Origin: Candidatus Synechococcus spongiarum LMB bulk15M
GTDB lineage: Bacteria; Cyanobacteriota; Cyanobacteriia; PCC-6307; Cyanobiaceae
Assembly: GCA_002018045.1 (NCBI GenBank)
Contig: MWLD01000007.1
Coordinates: 17,376-56,773, forward strand
Length of the DNA stretch: 39,398 nt
Reading direction: 5' to 3'
The position numbers and the translations under genes are program-made. This document shows, piece after piece, positions 1 to 8,936 of the stretch (its first letter is position 1; every line of letters starts with the position of its first letter). Under the pieces are notes generated by a model. It had not been told where the DNA came from, did not search any database, and saw nothing but the letters and a program-made list of their open reading frames with translations.

Positions 1-543
1 AGCTGGGGAAAAGACTTCTCGAATCACAGTGAGGACTCGTCCCCCTTTGAAAAAGCGATAGTGGCGACACCAAAGGGGGCTGGAGACCGAAAAGCGCTGC
101 TCCAGCACCTCACTTTCCACCTGCCCCAGGCCATCCACCTCCCGAAACAATTCCACCCGATCCTGCCGCAGGCTGGCCCCGATGGGCTGGCGCAGGTCTC
201 GGATGTGGTCTTGGGCGTCCTGCCGATTCCACCAACTTTCTGCCCACATGAGGGTTTCTTTACCACAGCACAGCCAAACTCGCCGTCGCAGCAACGGACT
301 ATCGAGTTCCGCCACTTCATCCGGGAGTTGAAGGGAGGCATGGGTTTCGGGTTCCATGCCGATGAGTTCCACCTCCACCCTCTGGCCGGTGAGCAACTGC
401 AAATGGCGGGTTGGACTCCCGTCCCCCATGAGCATCAAGCGCCAGGAAGGACTGAGCTGAACCGGGGGTTCTCCCCACAAGACGCTACGACGACTGGCTG
501 TCCACAGAAAGCGCAGGCGCGGATCAGTTGAGCAGAAAACCAT
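1..543 (-). CDS. Chorismate lyase-like protein (DUF98/UbiC-type), partial at left edge
   Basis: An open frame of 181 codons starts at an ATG at 543 and runs off the left edge. The translation has MLMGDGSPTRHLQLLTG near residues 33-49 and GGRVLTVIREVFSPA at the visible end. These resemble the two halves of the chorismate lyase fold (DUF98, Rv2949c/UbiC-like). The family removes pyruvate from chorismate to give 4-hydroxybenzoate; in cyanobacteria this feeds plastoquinone synthesis in the cytosol. The Glu in REVFSP matches the position of the catalytic Glu in UbiC (TELFLP). It is the last visible gene of the leftward run that includes bioA, from which it is separated by a decayed gene. The family call rests on motif memory, not on a search. 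Confidence 0.75.
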   Translation of the reverse strand, partial: MVFCSTDPRLRFLWTASRRSVLWGEPPVQLSPSWRLMLMGDGSPTRHLQLLTGQRVEVELIGMEPETHASLQLPDEVAELDSPLLRRRVWLCCGKETLMWAESWWNRQDAQDHIRDLRQPIGASLRQDRVELFREVDGLGQVESEVLEQRFSVSSPLWCRHYRFFKGGRVLTVIREVFSPA

Positions 544-699
544 AGAGAAATCTTACGTTTTCCCGGTCTTTTCCGTGGGAGACCGTTGGTTGGCGCATTA
601 AAGTGGGCAACCCGATTCCCAGGAGACTCCCATCCCCTCCGGTAGCAAGGCTTTTCGGGAAGAAGTCGATAGGGATATCCAGCCAGGGGAGCCCCTGCT

Positions 700-1076
700 T
701 CATCCCGACTCGGGACTTGGCCGCCAGCAGGCTTTCCAGCACCCGGTCCAGCTTGTCGCCCAGGGCACTGATATCGGTATCGGCTTTCAGTTCCGCTTTG
801 AATGCAGCGTTATCCTGCCGTATCTCCCTTTATCTTCGCCTTGACATCGCTGCTTCGCTGGCCCGAATTTCCTCACGAAGCTTGGTCTCGGTGGTCCGGG
901 TTGCCTCACCGAGACTTGTCTCCGTGGAGTTGATGTCGACCCTTGAGAGACTGGAATACGGCCACTGCACCGGTCACCAGGGCGGCCACCAGGGCGATGA
1001 GTGACCGAATCGGCTCCGACCAACGACGCCACCACCTGGTGGTTTCGGCTGTCTTCCGTGGTGTCCTGGTCGTGGC
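700..1076 (-). pseudogene. Decayed TM/coiled-coil protein gene
   Basis: No single frame is open, but three frames in succession give a plausible protein. Frame one (1076 to stop at 906) has a membrane segment, RSLIALVAALVTGAVAVFQS. Frame two (about 922 to stop at 830) gives a charged helix including TETKLREEIRASEAAM. Frame three (from about 811) gives FKAELKADTDISALGDKLDR followed by VLESLLAAKSR. The plan (TM segment, charged coiled coil, KLDR-x-(V/L)E-x-LL-x-AK end) matches the intact small gene at 19117-19437, whose C-terminus is EKLDRLVEALLTAKQS. I read this as a relic of a paralogue with at least two frameshifts. It begins directly after the bioA stop codon. Function is unknown. Confidence 0.55.
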
Positions 1077-2387
1077 TCAGGACGTCAGCCCCTGCACGGC
1101 CCTTACCAAGGCTCCATAACACTGCTCCAGTTGGGCGTCGTTCATGGAGAGGGGTGGGAGCAGGTACAACACATGACCCAAGGGCCGCAGGAAGACCCCT
1201 TCTTCCAGGCAGGCCCGTTGGATCTGCCGCCCTGCCTGGTGGAGATAGCCGGGCTGGGCAACCCGTAGATCAATGGCGGCAACGGTGCCACAGAGGCGTG
1301 GATGCTCCAGGCAGGGCAGCCGCGCCAGTGTCTCCAGGTGGGGGCGGTGCCGATCTGCAAAGCCCTGATAGCGCTCCGGACGGGCATTCAACAACGTCAG
1401 GCTGGCATTGGCAGCCGCACAGCCCAAGGGATTGGCCGTGAAGCTATGGCCATGGAAGAAGGTGTGCCGTGGGTTGTCTGCCACGAAGGTCTGATAGACG
1501 CCCTCCCGCACCAAGCTCACGGCCATGGGTAGAAAGCCCCCGGTCAACCCCTTGGAGAGGGCCACAAGGTCCGGCTGAATGTCTGCTCGGTGGCTGGCGA
1601 ACAGGGCTCCAGTGCGGCCGAAGCCGGTCATCACCTCATCGGCAACGAGCAGGGCGCCCGCCGCCTGCACCCGTTGTGCCACCTGTTGGAGGAAGGCCGG
1701 GCGCACCATGGCCATGCCCCCGACTCCTTGCACCAGGGGTTCCATGATGACTGCGGCGGTCGGGATCTCCAGCAGTTGGTCCAGGTGGTGCAATGCGGAT
1801 TGCTCCCGGTCCTCCACGGTGTCGTCACCCCACCATGTGGCCGGGTACCGGCAGCGGGCCACAGCGAATAGCAGGGGCGCGAAGGGGGTGGTGAACAGAG
1901 AGCGGGCGCCCAGGGCCATGGCGCCGAAGGTGTCGCCGTGATAGGCGCCGTCAAAGGCGATCAACTGGCGGCGCGGCTCTCCCCGATTGTGCCAATACTG
2001 GAGTGCCATCTTGAGGCAGACTTCCACCGCAGTGGAGCCGTTATCCGAGAAAAACAACCGATCCAGGCCAGGCCAGGCCTGGCAGAGCCGTTGAGCCAGG
2101 GTGACCGCAGGGTGATGACTGAAATTGGCAAAGATCACCTGCTCCAACTGCCGGGCCTGGGCGGCAATGGCCGCGGCAATGGTGGGCTCCCCATGCCCAT
2201 GGAGGGTCACCCACCAACTGCTGATGGCATCTAGCACACGGTGACCATCCGTCAACTCGAGCCAGGGGCCGTGGCCTGCACGCACCATCCGGGGAGGATC
2301 GTGCAGGGCTTCCTGGGCAAAGGGGTGCCAGAGATGGGGGTGCCAACGGGCATGAGCCTGCTCGGGCTTCCGGGGAGGACCTTCCAT
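1077..2387 (-). CDS. bioA: Adenosylmethionine-8-amino-7-oxononanoate aminotransferase (BioA)
   Basis: BioA is a PLP-dependent class III aminotransferase. It uses S-adenosylmethionine to convert 7-keto-8-aminopelargonate to 7,8-diaminopelargonate, the penultimate intermediate of biotin synthesis. Visible hallmarks are LWHPFAQ near the N-terminus, SSWWVTLHGH, FSDNGSTAVEVCLKMALQYW, the cofactor Asp in ADEVMTGFGRTG and the Schiff-base Lys in ALSKGLTGGFLPMAVSL. The ATG at 2387 gives 436 residues, a usual BioA length. A GTG at 2444 would lengthen it by 19 residues but would overlap msrA by 32 bases, so it is less likely. The gene is last in the bamA-lpx-msrA-bioA leftward series. No other bio gene is in the window. 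Confidence 0.95.
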   Translation of the reverse strand: MEGPPRKPEQAHARWHPHLWHPFAQEALHDPPRMVRAGHGPWLELTDGHRVLDAISSWWVTLHGHGEPTIAAAIAAQARQLEQVIFANFSHHPAVTLAQRLCQAWPGLDRLFFSDNGSTAVEVCLKMALQYWHNRGEPRRQLIAFDGAYHGDTFGAMALGARSLFTTPFAPLLFAVARCRYPATWWGDDTVEDREQSALHHLDQLLEIPTAAVIMEPLVQGVGGMAMVRPAFLQQVAQRVQAAGALLVADEVMTGFGRTGALFASHRADIQPDLVALSKGLTGGFLPMAVSLVREGVYQTFVADNPRHTFFHGHSFTANPLGCAAANASLTLLNARPERYQGFADRHRPHLETLARLPCLEHPRLCGTVAAIDLRVAQPGYLHQAGRQIQRACLEEGVFLRPLGHVLYLLPPLSMNDAQLEQCYGALVRAVQGLTS

Positions 2388-2412
2388 GGGATGAGGAGAG
2401 GCGCGAGACACC

Positions 2413-3081
2413 CTATGCCTTCTCTGATCCCGACATAGTGTCACCCCAGACCTGCTTCAGGCGTTGATCGCGACCACAACGCCAACGGTAGTAATTATAA
2501 CGGAGAGAATTGGTTTTGGCATAGTCTTGATGATAATCCTCGGCGGAATAAAAAGGGCTGGCAGGGAGAACAGGTGTGGCAATGGGCTGATCGGCGAGTT
2601 GGGCTTGCACCGCATCCAGGGATGCCTCGGCCACCTCCCGCTGTTGGGGTGTGGTCACAAAAATGGCGCTGGTGTATTGCTCACCCCGGTCACAAAACTG
2701 GCCACCGTGATCCAGAGGATCGATGTTGCGCCAAAACACCTGGAGAAGATCCTCCAGGGGAAGCATCCGGCTGTCGAACGTCACCTCCACCACCTCCCGA
2801 TGCCCGGTGTTACCAGAGGAGACCTGGCGATAACTGGGATTGGCAACATGACCTCCGCTATAACCACTGACCGCCTCCACCACCCCCGGCAACTTCTCCA
2901 GGTCACTTTCCAGGCACCAGAAGCATCCACCCGCCAACACGATTGTTTCCGTGCTGTCCGGATTCTCTCCAGGGGTTGTGCTGTTCTCCTGCAACGGAGC
3001 AGCCAGGTTGGCGCTACCCGGCACGAGCAACAGGAAGAAACTCGCGCCAAGCAGCCAGGCGAGGGAACGGTGCATGGTCAT
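2413..3081 (-). CDS. msrA: Peptide methionine-S-sulfoxide reductase MsrA, exported
   Basis: MsrA reduces methionine-S-sulfoxide in oxidised proteins. The motif GGCFWCLESDLEKLPGV places the catalytic Cys at residue 53. GYSGGHVANPSYRQVSSGNTGH, DRGEQYTSAIF and the C-terminal YNYYRWRCGRDQRLKQVWG are also typical of the family. The first ~29 residues are a basic start plus a hydrophobic stretch (LAWLLGASFFLLLVPGSA), a likely signal peptide, so the enzyme probably works outside the cytoplasm. Its ATG overlaps the lpxB stop as ATGA, which points to coupled translation. A second ATG two codons on could also serve. It sits in an envelope operon, consistent with protein repair in the periplasm. Confidence 0.95.
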   Translation of the reverse strand: MTMHRSLAWLLGASFFLLLVPGSANLAAPLQENSTTPGENPDSTETIVLAGGCFWCLESDLEKLPGVVEAVSGYSGGHVANPSYRQVSSGNTGHREVVEVTFDSRMLPLEDLLQVFWRNIDPLDHGGQFCDRGEQYTSAIFVTTPQQREVAEASLDAVQAQLADQPIATPVLPASPFYSAEDYHQDYAKTNSLRYNYYRWRCGRDQRLKQVWGDTMSGSEKA

Positions 3082-4316
3082 GAAACGGTGGACGAAGCCG
3101 GCGTTGTGCCTTGGCTCAAGCGGAGGGTATCCAGAACGGCCCGGGCAGCCCGTCGGGTGACGCCAGGTGTGCCCAATTGGCTGCGCAGACGCCCATAGCC
3201 ATCCAACACCCGCTGACGGGCCATGTCACTGGTGAGCAGGGCATCGCCATGGTCTGCAACGGCAGCAGGGGTCAATGCATTCTGGAGCAGTTCGGGGACA
3301 AGTGGCTCATTCAGCACCAGGTTGACGGGAGAAATAAAAGGAATCTGAAAGTTCAACACATGGCGGGCCACCCAGGCGGTGGGTCGGCTGAGGCGATAAC
3401 CCACCACCTGGGGCACGCCATAGAGAGCCAATTCCAGGTTCACGGTTCCGGATTTGGTCAGGGCAAGATCGGCGGCAGCAAAGAGCTCGGCCTTGCGCTG
3501 GTGCGCCTCCTGAGCATCAAGAACCGTTGCAACGAGCCCTGTGTTCTGCACCTGCTGGCGAATGGTGGGAGCAAAGCTCTGCCGCCCGGCCGGGATGATG
3601 ACCTGCAGCGTTGGGTGGCGTCGCTGGAGCTGCGCCGCTCCCTCCAGCAGGGACGGCAAGAGGTAGCGTATCTCCTGGCTCCGCGAAGCCGGGAGCAGCA
3701 GCAGCAGTTTGCTGTCCTCCTCGAGATTGAGACGCGCTCGGGCAGCAGCGCGCCCGGGGCGACGGACCATGCTGTCCATCAGGGGATGGCCCACCCAATG
3801 CACAACAGCCCCGCACGCCGTGTAAAACTTCGCCTCTTCAGGGAAGACCGCCAGGATTTGATTGCTAAATCCAATCAGTCGTGTGGTGCCCCCTTCCCCC
3901 ATACGAAAGGCCCACTCCTGGGGGGCGATGTAGTAGCTGATGGGTAGATCCGGATCCATCCGTCGCAGCTTGAGACCCAGATTGACGTTCGGGCCCATGT
4001 AGTCGATCAGCACCACACCGTCCAGCCGCACCGTCCTGATCCACCCGTTGACCCGCGCCTGGAGTCGCAGAGTTGGCACCACGAACGGCAAGGTTTCCCA
4101 CAAACCAATGGCGCTCAATGACGTGGTGTCGGCGAGCAGGTGGGCGCCGGCCTGCTCCATCCGTTCTCCTCCGAGAGCATGGATGCAGAGGGGCAGGTTG
4201 CGGGCAGAAGCCTCTTCCCGCAAGGCCTTCACCAACCAACTTCCTTGCAGGTCACCCGAGATCTCTCCTGTGCTAATCAGGAGTTGCAGGGGTGCAGCGG
4301 GAGGGGTTTCAGCCAC
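3078..4316 (-). CDS. lpxB: Lipid-A-disaccharide synthase
   Basis: LpxB is a family GT19 glycosyltransferase. It joins UDP-2,3-diacylglucosamine and lipid X to make the tetra-acyl disaccharide precursor of lipid A at the inner membrane. Visible motifs include LLISTGEISGDLQGSWLVKAL, HALGGERMEQAGAHL, DYMGPNVNLGLKLRRMDPD, YYIAPQEWAFRMGEG, HWVGHPLMD, LLLLPASRSQEIRYLLPSLL and the C-terminal KSGTVNLELALYGVPQVVGYR. I prefer the GTG start at 4316, which overlaps the lpxA stop by 8 bases and puts LLISTGE about 11 residues in, as in relatives. An ATG at 4394 would add 26 Pro-rich residues and overlap lpxA by 86 bases. The stop overlaps the msrA start (ATGA). Confidence 0.93.
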   Translation of the reverse strand: MAETPPAAPLQLLISTGEISGDLQGSWLVKALREEASARNLPLCIHALGGERMEQAGAHLLADTTSLSAIGLWETLPFVVPTLRLQARVNGWIRTVRLDGVVLIDYMGPNVNLGLKLRRMDPDLPISYYIAPQEWAFRMGEGGTTRLIGFSNQILAVFPEEAKFYTACGAVVHWVGHPLMDSMVRRPGRAAARARLNLEEDSKLLLLLPASRSQEIRYLLPSLLEGAAQLQRRHPTLQVIIPAGRQSFAPTIRQQVQNTGLVATVLDAQEAHQRKAELFAAADLALTKSGTVNLELALYGVPQVVGYRLSRPTAWVARHVLNFQIPFISPVNLVLNEPLVPELLQNALTPAAVADHGDALLTSDMARQRVLDGYGRLRSQLGTPGVTRRAARAVLDTLRLSQGTTPASSTVS

Positions 4317-5133
4317 GGGCGGAGGGGAGGGGACCACGGCGCCCTGGGGCAAGGGACTGCTCCATGAAGTGCAAAAAGGTGGCAGCAGGGCCATGCCATG
4401 ATGTGTTGCGCACCTGCTCCAATGCCTGGGCCATGGTCATCTCGCTACGATAAAAAAGCTTCCAGATGTCTTGAAGTTCTTGCAGGTAGGCGGCGCCGTG
4501 AATGCTGTCAAGTCCACTGCGTCGTAGCCCCACCTTGTTGAGCCCCCGCACCCGGGCCGGGTGGCCCTCCACCATGCAATAGGGAGGGATATCCCTGTCC
4601 ACACGGCTCATGCCTCCCACCATGGCCAGGGAGCCAATCTGTACAAACTGGTGAATCCCCAGAGCGCCACCGATCACGGCACTGTCGTGGATACTTACAT
4701 GACCAGCCACTTGCACCGAATTGGACATGACAACTCCATTGCCCAGGGTGCAATTGTGGGCAACGTGACAATAGGCCATGACCAGGTTGCCGTCCCCCAC
4801 CTGCGTCATCTGGCCCTCTTCCGTTGCACGGTTCACCGTGACGTGTTCCCGAAAGGTGTTGCCGTTTCCAATGCGCACCTCCGTATCGCACCCCTGGTAT
4901 TTGAGATCCTGGGGAGCCAGCCCCAGGCAGGCGCCAGGAAACACCCTGTTGTCCCGACCCATGGTGAGACGCCCTTCAAGAACCGCATGGGGGCCAATCC
5001 GGCAGTTGGGACCGACGGTCACCTTGGCGCCAATAACGGTATACGGACCAACCGTGACCCCTGGGGCCAGGGAGGCTTCCGGGTCCACAATGGCGGTGGG
5101 GTGAATTTGTGGCTTGAGAAGGTCCGCCTGCAT
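4309..5133 (-). CDS. lpxA: UDP-N-acetylglucosamine acyltransferase (LpxA)
   Basis: LpxA transfers a hydroxyacyl chain from ACP to O3 of UDP-GlcNAc, the first step of lipid A synthesis. The N-terminal two thirds is a left-handed beta helix of hexapeptide repeats (IHPTAIVDPEASLAPGV, VTVGPYTVIGAKVTVGP and so on). The catalytic His is in YCHVAHNC; the second His, residue 126, corresponds to E. coli H125. The C-terminal helical part contains HPARVRGLNKVGLRRSGL. Its 274 residues fit the family. It begins one base after the fabZ stop, and its own stop overlaps the preferred lpxB start, in the conserved order lpxC-fabZ-lpxA-lpxB. The tail APGRRGPLPSARG is longer than usual and overlaps lpxB. Confidence 0.97.
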   Translation of the reverse strand: MQADLLKPQIHPTAIVDPEASLAPGVTVGPYTVIGAKVTVGPNCRIGPHAVLEGRLTMGRDNRVFPGACLGLAPQDLKYQGCDTEVRIGNGNTFREHVTVNRATEEGQMTQVGDGNLVMAYCHVAHNCTLGNGVVMSNSVQVAGHVSIHDSAVIGGALGIHQFVQIGSLAMVGGMSRVDRDIPPYCMVEGHPARVRGLNKVGLRRSGLDSIHGAAYLQELQDIWKLFYRSEMTMAQALEQVRNTSWHGPAATFLHFMEQSLAPGRRGPLPSARG

Positions 5134-5134
5134 C

Positions 5135-5623
5135 TCAATCCAGAAGAGAAAACATCAGTTCGCCGTCGCAAACCAACTCGCCATCCACAGCGACCCTCCC
5201 CCGCACCTTACTGAAGCGTTGGCGACGGATACTGATGAGTTCGCAACTGATGCGTAGCTGGTCGCCAGGTACGACAGGCCGGCGAAAGCGCACCCCGTCA
5301 ATTCCGGCAAAGACGAACAGCCCTTTGGGGAGGTTGGGCATCTGCATCAGGATCAGGCCACCCACCTGGGCCATGGCTTCCACAATCAGCACGCCAGGCA
5401 TCAGCGGGCAGCCAGGGAAGTGCCCTTGAAACTGGGGCTCGTTGATGCTGACGTTCTTGATGGCTACGGCCCGCTGGCCTGGCACCTGCTCTACGACCCG
5501 GTCCACCAGGGCAAAGGGGTAGCGGTGGGGAAGGAGGTTGAGGATCTGCTCACTGCGCAACTCCTGGCTCAGGGCGTCGGTCCGGGTTGCGTCGGGAGTG
5601 GTGGTGGGGGATGGGGGCATCAT
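5135..5623 (-). CDS. fabZ: 3-hydroxyacyl-ACP dehydratase FabZ
   Basis: FabZ dehydrates 3-hydroxyacyl-ACP in the type II fatty acid elongation cycle. It has a hot-dog fold with catalytic His in [14 protein letters not shown] and catalytic Glu in [27 protein letters not shown] and [15 protein letters not shown] are also diagnostic. The ATG at 5623 gives 162 residues and overlaps the lpxC stop (ATGA). The frame is open further upstream to 5731, but that part overlaps lpxC out of frame and does not look like FabZ. The gene lies between lpxC and lpxA, so acyl chain supply and lipid A synthesis are co-expressed. Confidence 0.96.
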   Translation of the reverse strand: MMPPSPTTTPDATRTDALSQELRSEQILNLLPHRYPFALVDRVVEQVPGQRAVAIKNVSINEPQFQGHFPGCPLMPGVLIVEAMAQVGGLILMQMPNLPKGLFVFAGIDGVRFRRPVVPGDQLRISCELISIRRQRFSKVRGRVAVDGELVCDGELMFSLLD

Positions 5624-6477
5624 TCGGGTGCGGTGGTACGTGCAAAACAGGACACAGCCAGCCTTGAGGCCAGTTGGGTGTGGAGGGCATGGCCGGAGCG
5701 ATAGGCGCTGATGTGGCCCCGGGGAAAACATCCGACCAGGGACAGATCACCGATCAAGTCCAGCAGCTTGTGGCGCACGGGCTCGTTGGCGAAACGCAGC
5801 GGGGGGTTGAGCCAGCGCCGGGCGTCACACACCAGGGCATTCCGGAGGCTCCCTCCCTGGATCAGACCAGCAGAGCGCAGGGCCTCCAACTGTTCCTGAA
5901 ACCCGAACGTACGGGCTGGGGCAATGTACTCCACAAATCGTTCCGGGGTGAGTTCCACCTCGTAAAATTGCTGACCAATGGCTTGCGAGGGGTAATTGAC
6001 AGCCACACTGAGTCGCAGACCGTCATAGGGCAGAGCCAGGATATGGCTGTCACCGGTCCGGATGCAGGTCGTCTCGCGAACCACCAGCGGAGACCGTTCA
6101 CCCCCGAGGGAACGGAGGCCCACGGTGGCAACTGCGTCTATCCAGGGCAATGCCGATCCGTCCAGCAGGGGGATTTCCTGTCCCTCCACGTGAATATGCA
6201 CATCGCTGATACCCACACCGGCCAGAGCAGCCAGCAGGTGTTCCACTGTGCGGACCAGGCCCGTTGGCAACTGCAGTGCGGTGCAAAGACGCTGCTCCCG
6301 CACCAGGTCGGGGTGTAGATGCACAGGAGGAGCGTCCCTGAGGCCCACGCTCAGGCCCCCTGACGTGCGGGGTACCAGAGTGACGCGGCTGGTGAGACCG
6401 CTGTGGAGGCCCACGCCGGCAAGAGCCACCTCTGCGGCAATGGTCCAACGACTTGTGTAGTCGGGAGGCCAAAGCAT
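5620..6477 (-). CDS. lpxC: UDP-3-O-acyl-N-acetylglucosamine deacetylase LpxC
   Basis: LpxC is the Zn-dependent deacetylase of the committed step of lipid A synthesis. The metal ligands are visible: His80 in [10 protein letters not shown], and His236 and Asp240 in [19 protein letters not shown]. The catalytic His263 is in YRSGHALH. The N-terminal [16 protein letters not shown] and the [14 protein letters not shown] motif are typical. At 285 residues it is slightly shorter than E. coli LpxC (305), as is common in cyanobacteria. The ATG lies 11 bases after the bamA stop and its stop overlaps the fabZ start, so it belongs to the same transcript. Confidence 0.97.
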   Translation of the reverse strand: MLWPPDYTSRWTIAAEVALAGVGLHSGLTSRVTLVPRTSGGLSVGLRDAPPVHLHPDLVREQRLCTALQLPTGLVRTVEHLLAALAGVGISDVHIHVEGQEIPLLDGSALPWIDAVATVGLRSLGGERSPLVVRETTCIRTGDSHILALPYDGLRLSVAVNYPSQAIGQQFYEVELTPERFVEYIAPARTFGFQEQLEALRSAGLIQGGSLRNALVCDARRWLNPPLRFANEPVRHKLLDLIGDLSLVGCFPRGHISAYRSGHALHTQLASRLAVSCFARTTAPE

Positions 6478-6488
6478 GGTGACGGCCC

Positions 6489-8927
6489 CTAGAATTTCCA
6501 GCCTACGCCAAAATTGAAGCGCCAGTTATCACTGTGGTTGCCTTTGGCGATCTCTCCACGCAGGGGTCCCAACGGTGTGTTGAGAACGACGCCGACGCCA
6601 TAGCTGAAACCACTGTCCGGCTTGTTCAGAAGTGCTCCGGGATTGCCGGTCACACTTGTCTGGGATCCCAGCACACTGCCGGCATCGGCGAACAGTTCAC
6701 CACTGACAATTCCGATGATCGGGAAGCGATACTCCACTGCAACTTCTCCGAAGGTTGTCCCAGGGCCGACGGCACATTCGGCGAAGCCGCGGATGGATGT
6801 GGAACCACCGAGGCAAAAGGATTCGTAGGACGGCGCACTCCCCAGAAGGGTACCACCTGTCACTTGAGCGGCCAGGGTCTGAGGGCAGTCTTCCGCTTCT
6901 CCGGGTTCAGGACGACAACCACGGTGGATTTTGAGCAGCTTCATAGGAATAAAATGGGCAAAACTGAACTGCGCTCGGTTGAATGTTGGCGAACCTTCTC
7001 CTACAGAAATATATTGCTCTGTGGAGAAACTGGCAAAATTTCCGCTAGTTGGGTTGGTTTTGTTGTCTAAGGTATTATAGAGAAAGCCGAGACGCAACCC
7101 GGCTAGAATATTGCTGGATTTACAATCATGACCTACACAAAAGAAGTTGTCGGTCGTTTCCTGATCCTTAGGGGGTCCCTTTGCATACGCTTTGGCGTCA
7201 CCATCGGCATCCTGAATGGTTACTTGCTGTAAGGTCAGGCCAGCGGAGGCGGTCCATTTGATATTCTCAGCATGGGGATTGCCTTGGTTAAGAGGTCGGA
7301 TGAACTGGAAGTTCATGCCATTCCGCTGTAGACGGACCGATTCGTTATCGGCATAGTAAAGGTTGGTGGTTTCAGGATTGTGAGTGCCCCCGCCTTTATC
7401 TTGTTGAGAATATATTCTATTTGTGGTAGAATCTGGGGCTTGATGATAGTAATCAACCACTCTGATATCGGCCTCCTCGTCATGCTGAAACTGGAGGGGT
7501 ATTTCTCGGCTTAGAAAGATATTCATCCGAAAGGCTGTGCGATAAGGATCGTCTTTGATCCAGGGATCGTGGAAAGCAAGGTCCAGCAGTGCGCCATACT
7601 GGCCATAGGTGATCTGTGAATTTGTTCTCCAGGCACGGCCAAGTAGATTGTCTTCGCTAAAGGAAACCTGACCGTAAACTCCCTGAATACCACTATAACC
7701 AAGGCCACCGGACAGGGAGCCTGTCTTGGCTTCCTGGATCTTCAAGACAAGGGCCACAACACCAGGGTCGGTGGGAATGGGCTGCAGGGAAACATTGATG
7801 TCGGAAAACAGGCCTGTGCCATAGAGGCGTTCCAGGTCCTGCTGCAGGACGCGGCGGTTAAAGCGGTCCCCCGCCTTGGTGGACAACTCTCGGGTAATGA
7901 CCCAGTCCTTGGTGCCCCCGCGGATGGGTTCCCCATCCTCATCCGTGGTTTCGCCATCGTCGTTGGTGAAGGCAATCTCGACGTCTGCCACCCTGCCCTC
8001 ACGAACCGTGAGGACAACCACGCCTTCCGGGGTGATGCGCGCTGGTCCCAACACCCTGGCCAAGGAGTAGCCCTGCTCGGCGTACCACTCCTCCAGACGG
8101 GTCAAGCGCCTCTGGAGGCTCACCAGGTTAATGGTTTTGTCCTGGTCCGCCGCAAAGGTTTCTTCCAGCACCTCCTCCGGCAGCAGCGCGTCCTGCTCCG
8201 CCAACTCCACAGCACGCAGAACCGGGTTGGGGGTGACCGTCACGTCCAGGCGTACCCCCAGAAGTCCGTCGGTGGGAACAATCCGCACATCACTGAACCA
8301 GCCCGTGGCGTAGACGGCGGTAAGGTCTTTCTCCAGTTGGGTGCGGGTTGTGCTTCCACCCGGCCGCACCTCCATGGCGTCGTAGACGATGATCTCAAGG
8401 CGTTCCTCTTCAGGGTGACCCGACAGCCCCACGACGATCACTTCGGCGATGGGCACCTGCTGCTCGGGGTCGATGTCCCGAATCGCTCCGGACGGGACTT
8501 CCTCCGGAAGAATCTGCTCCCGCCCAGGGTCGTCCGGCGCCTCCTCCGGCAGTGTCTCCTCCAGGGGCAAAGACGATGGTTCCTCAGTGTCGTCCCCGGT
8601 GTCTTCCCCGTCTGGCGCCTGGGTCAGCTTCAGGTTTTCGACGGCCTGGGCCACCTGACGTCGGATTTCAACCGTGCTGCGGACCACGGGATCCAACTGG
8701 AGTTGATCCTGGTCCACACCATGGGTCAGAGTTGGCGTCTGCAGCTCGTCAACAGACCACCGGGATTCGGCGAACACCTGCGTGGGCAGCGTTGTCGTGA
8801 AGAGTCCCGTAGCGGAGAAGGTGCCGAGCAGCAGGCGGGCAAGCCGAGGCCGGGAACAATTCAGCGCGGAGGACAACAGGCCCATGGGATTGAACATGCT
8901 TGACTGACGTGGTGTGACCCGATTCAT
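6489..8927 (-). CDS. bamA: Outer membrane assembly protein BamA/Omp85
   Basis: This 812-residue protein is the Omp85 insertase that folds beta-barrel proteins into the outer membrane. A basic and hydrophobic N-terminus (about residues 26-53, ending near QVFAES) is a likely signal peptide. An acidic, Pro/Glu-rich linker (about 105-150) follows. Then come POTRA domains, recognisable in PIAEVIVVGLSGHPEEERL, LEKDLTAVYATGWFSDVRIV and LQQDLERLYGTGLFSDINVS. The C-terminal half is the barrel, with the lid motif STSIRGF and a terminal aromatic (NFGVGWKF) as the barrel-assembly signal. It lies 9 bases after purC and 11 bases before lpxC. Cyanobacterial Omp85 proteins generally have three POTRA domains; I did not delimit them exactly. 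Confidence 0.95.
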   Translation of the reverse strand: MNRVTPRQSSMFNPMGLLSSALNCSRPRLARLLLGTFSATGLFTTTLPTQVFAESRWSVDELQTPTLTHGVDQDQLQLDPVVRSTVEIRRQVAQAVENLKLTQAPDGEDTGDDTEEPSSLPLEETLPEEAPDDPGREQILPEEVPSGAIRDIDPEQQVPIAEVIVVGLSGHPEEERLEIIVYDAMEVRPGGSTTRTQLEKDLTAVYATGWFSDVRIVPTDGLLGVRLDVTVTPNPVLRAVELAEQDALLPEEVLEETFAADQDKTINLVSLQRRLTRLEEWYAEQGYSLARVLGPARITPEGVVVLTVREGRVADVEIAFTNDDGETTDEDGEPIRGGTKDWVITRELSTKAGDRFNRRVLQQDLERLYGTGLFSDINVSLQPIPTDPGVVALVLKIQEAKTGSLSGGLGYSGIQGVYGQVSFSEDNLLGRAWRTNSQITYGQYGALLDLAFHDPWIKDDPYRTAFRMNIFLSREIPLQFQHDEEADIRVVDYYHQAPDSTTNRIYSQQDKGGGTHNPETTNLYYADNESVRLQRNGMNFQFIRPLNQGNPHAENIKWTASAGLTLQQVTIQDADGDAKAYAKGPPKDQETTDNFFCVGHDCKSSNILAGLRLGFLYNTLDNKTNPTSGNFASFSTEQYISVGEGSPTFNRAQFSFAHFIPMKLLKIHRGCRPEPGEAEDCPQTLAAQVTGGTLLGSAPSYESFCLGGSTSIRGFAECAVGPGTTFGEVAVEYRFPIIGIVSGELFADAGSVLGSQTSVTGNPGALLNKPDSGFSYGVGVVLNTPLGPLRGEIAKGNHSDNWRFNFGVGWKF

Positions 8928-8936
8928 ACCCTGACC

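Noticed and set aside
61-1004. Plus-strand open frames opposite chorismate lyase and the coiled-coil relic
   Set aside because: They are antisense shadows with composition-driven sequence. The minus strand carries the recognisable motifs.
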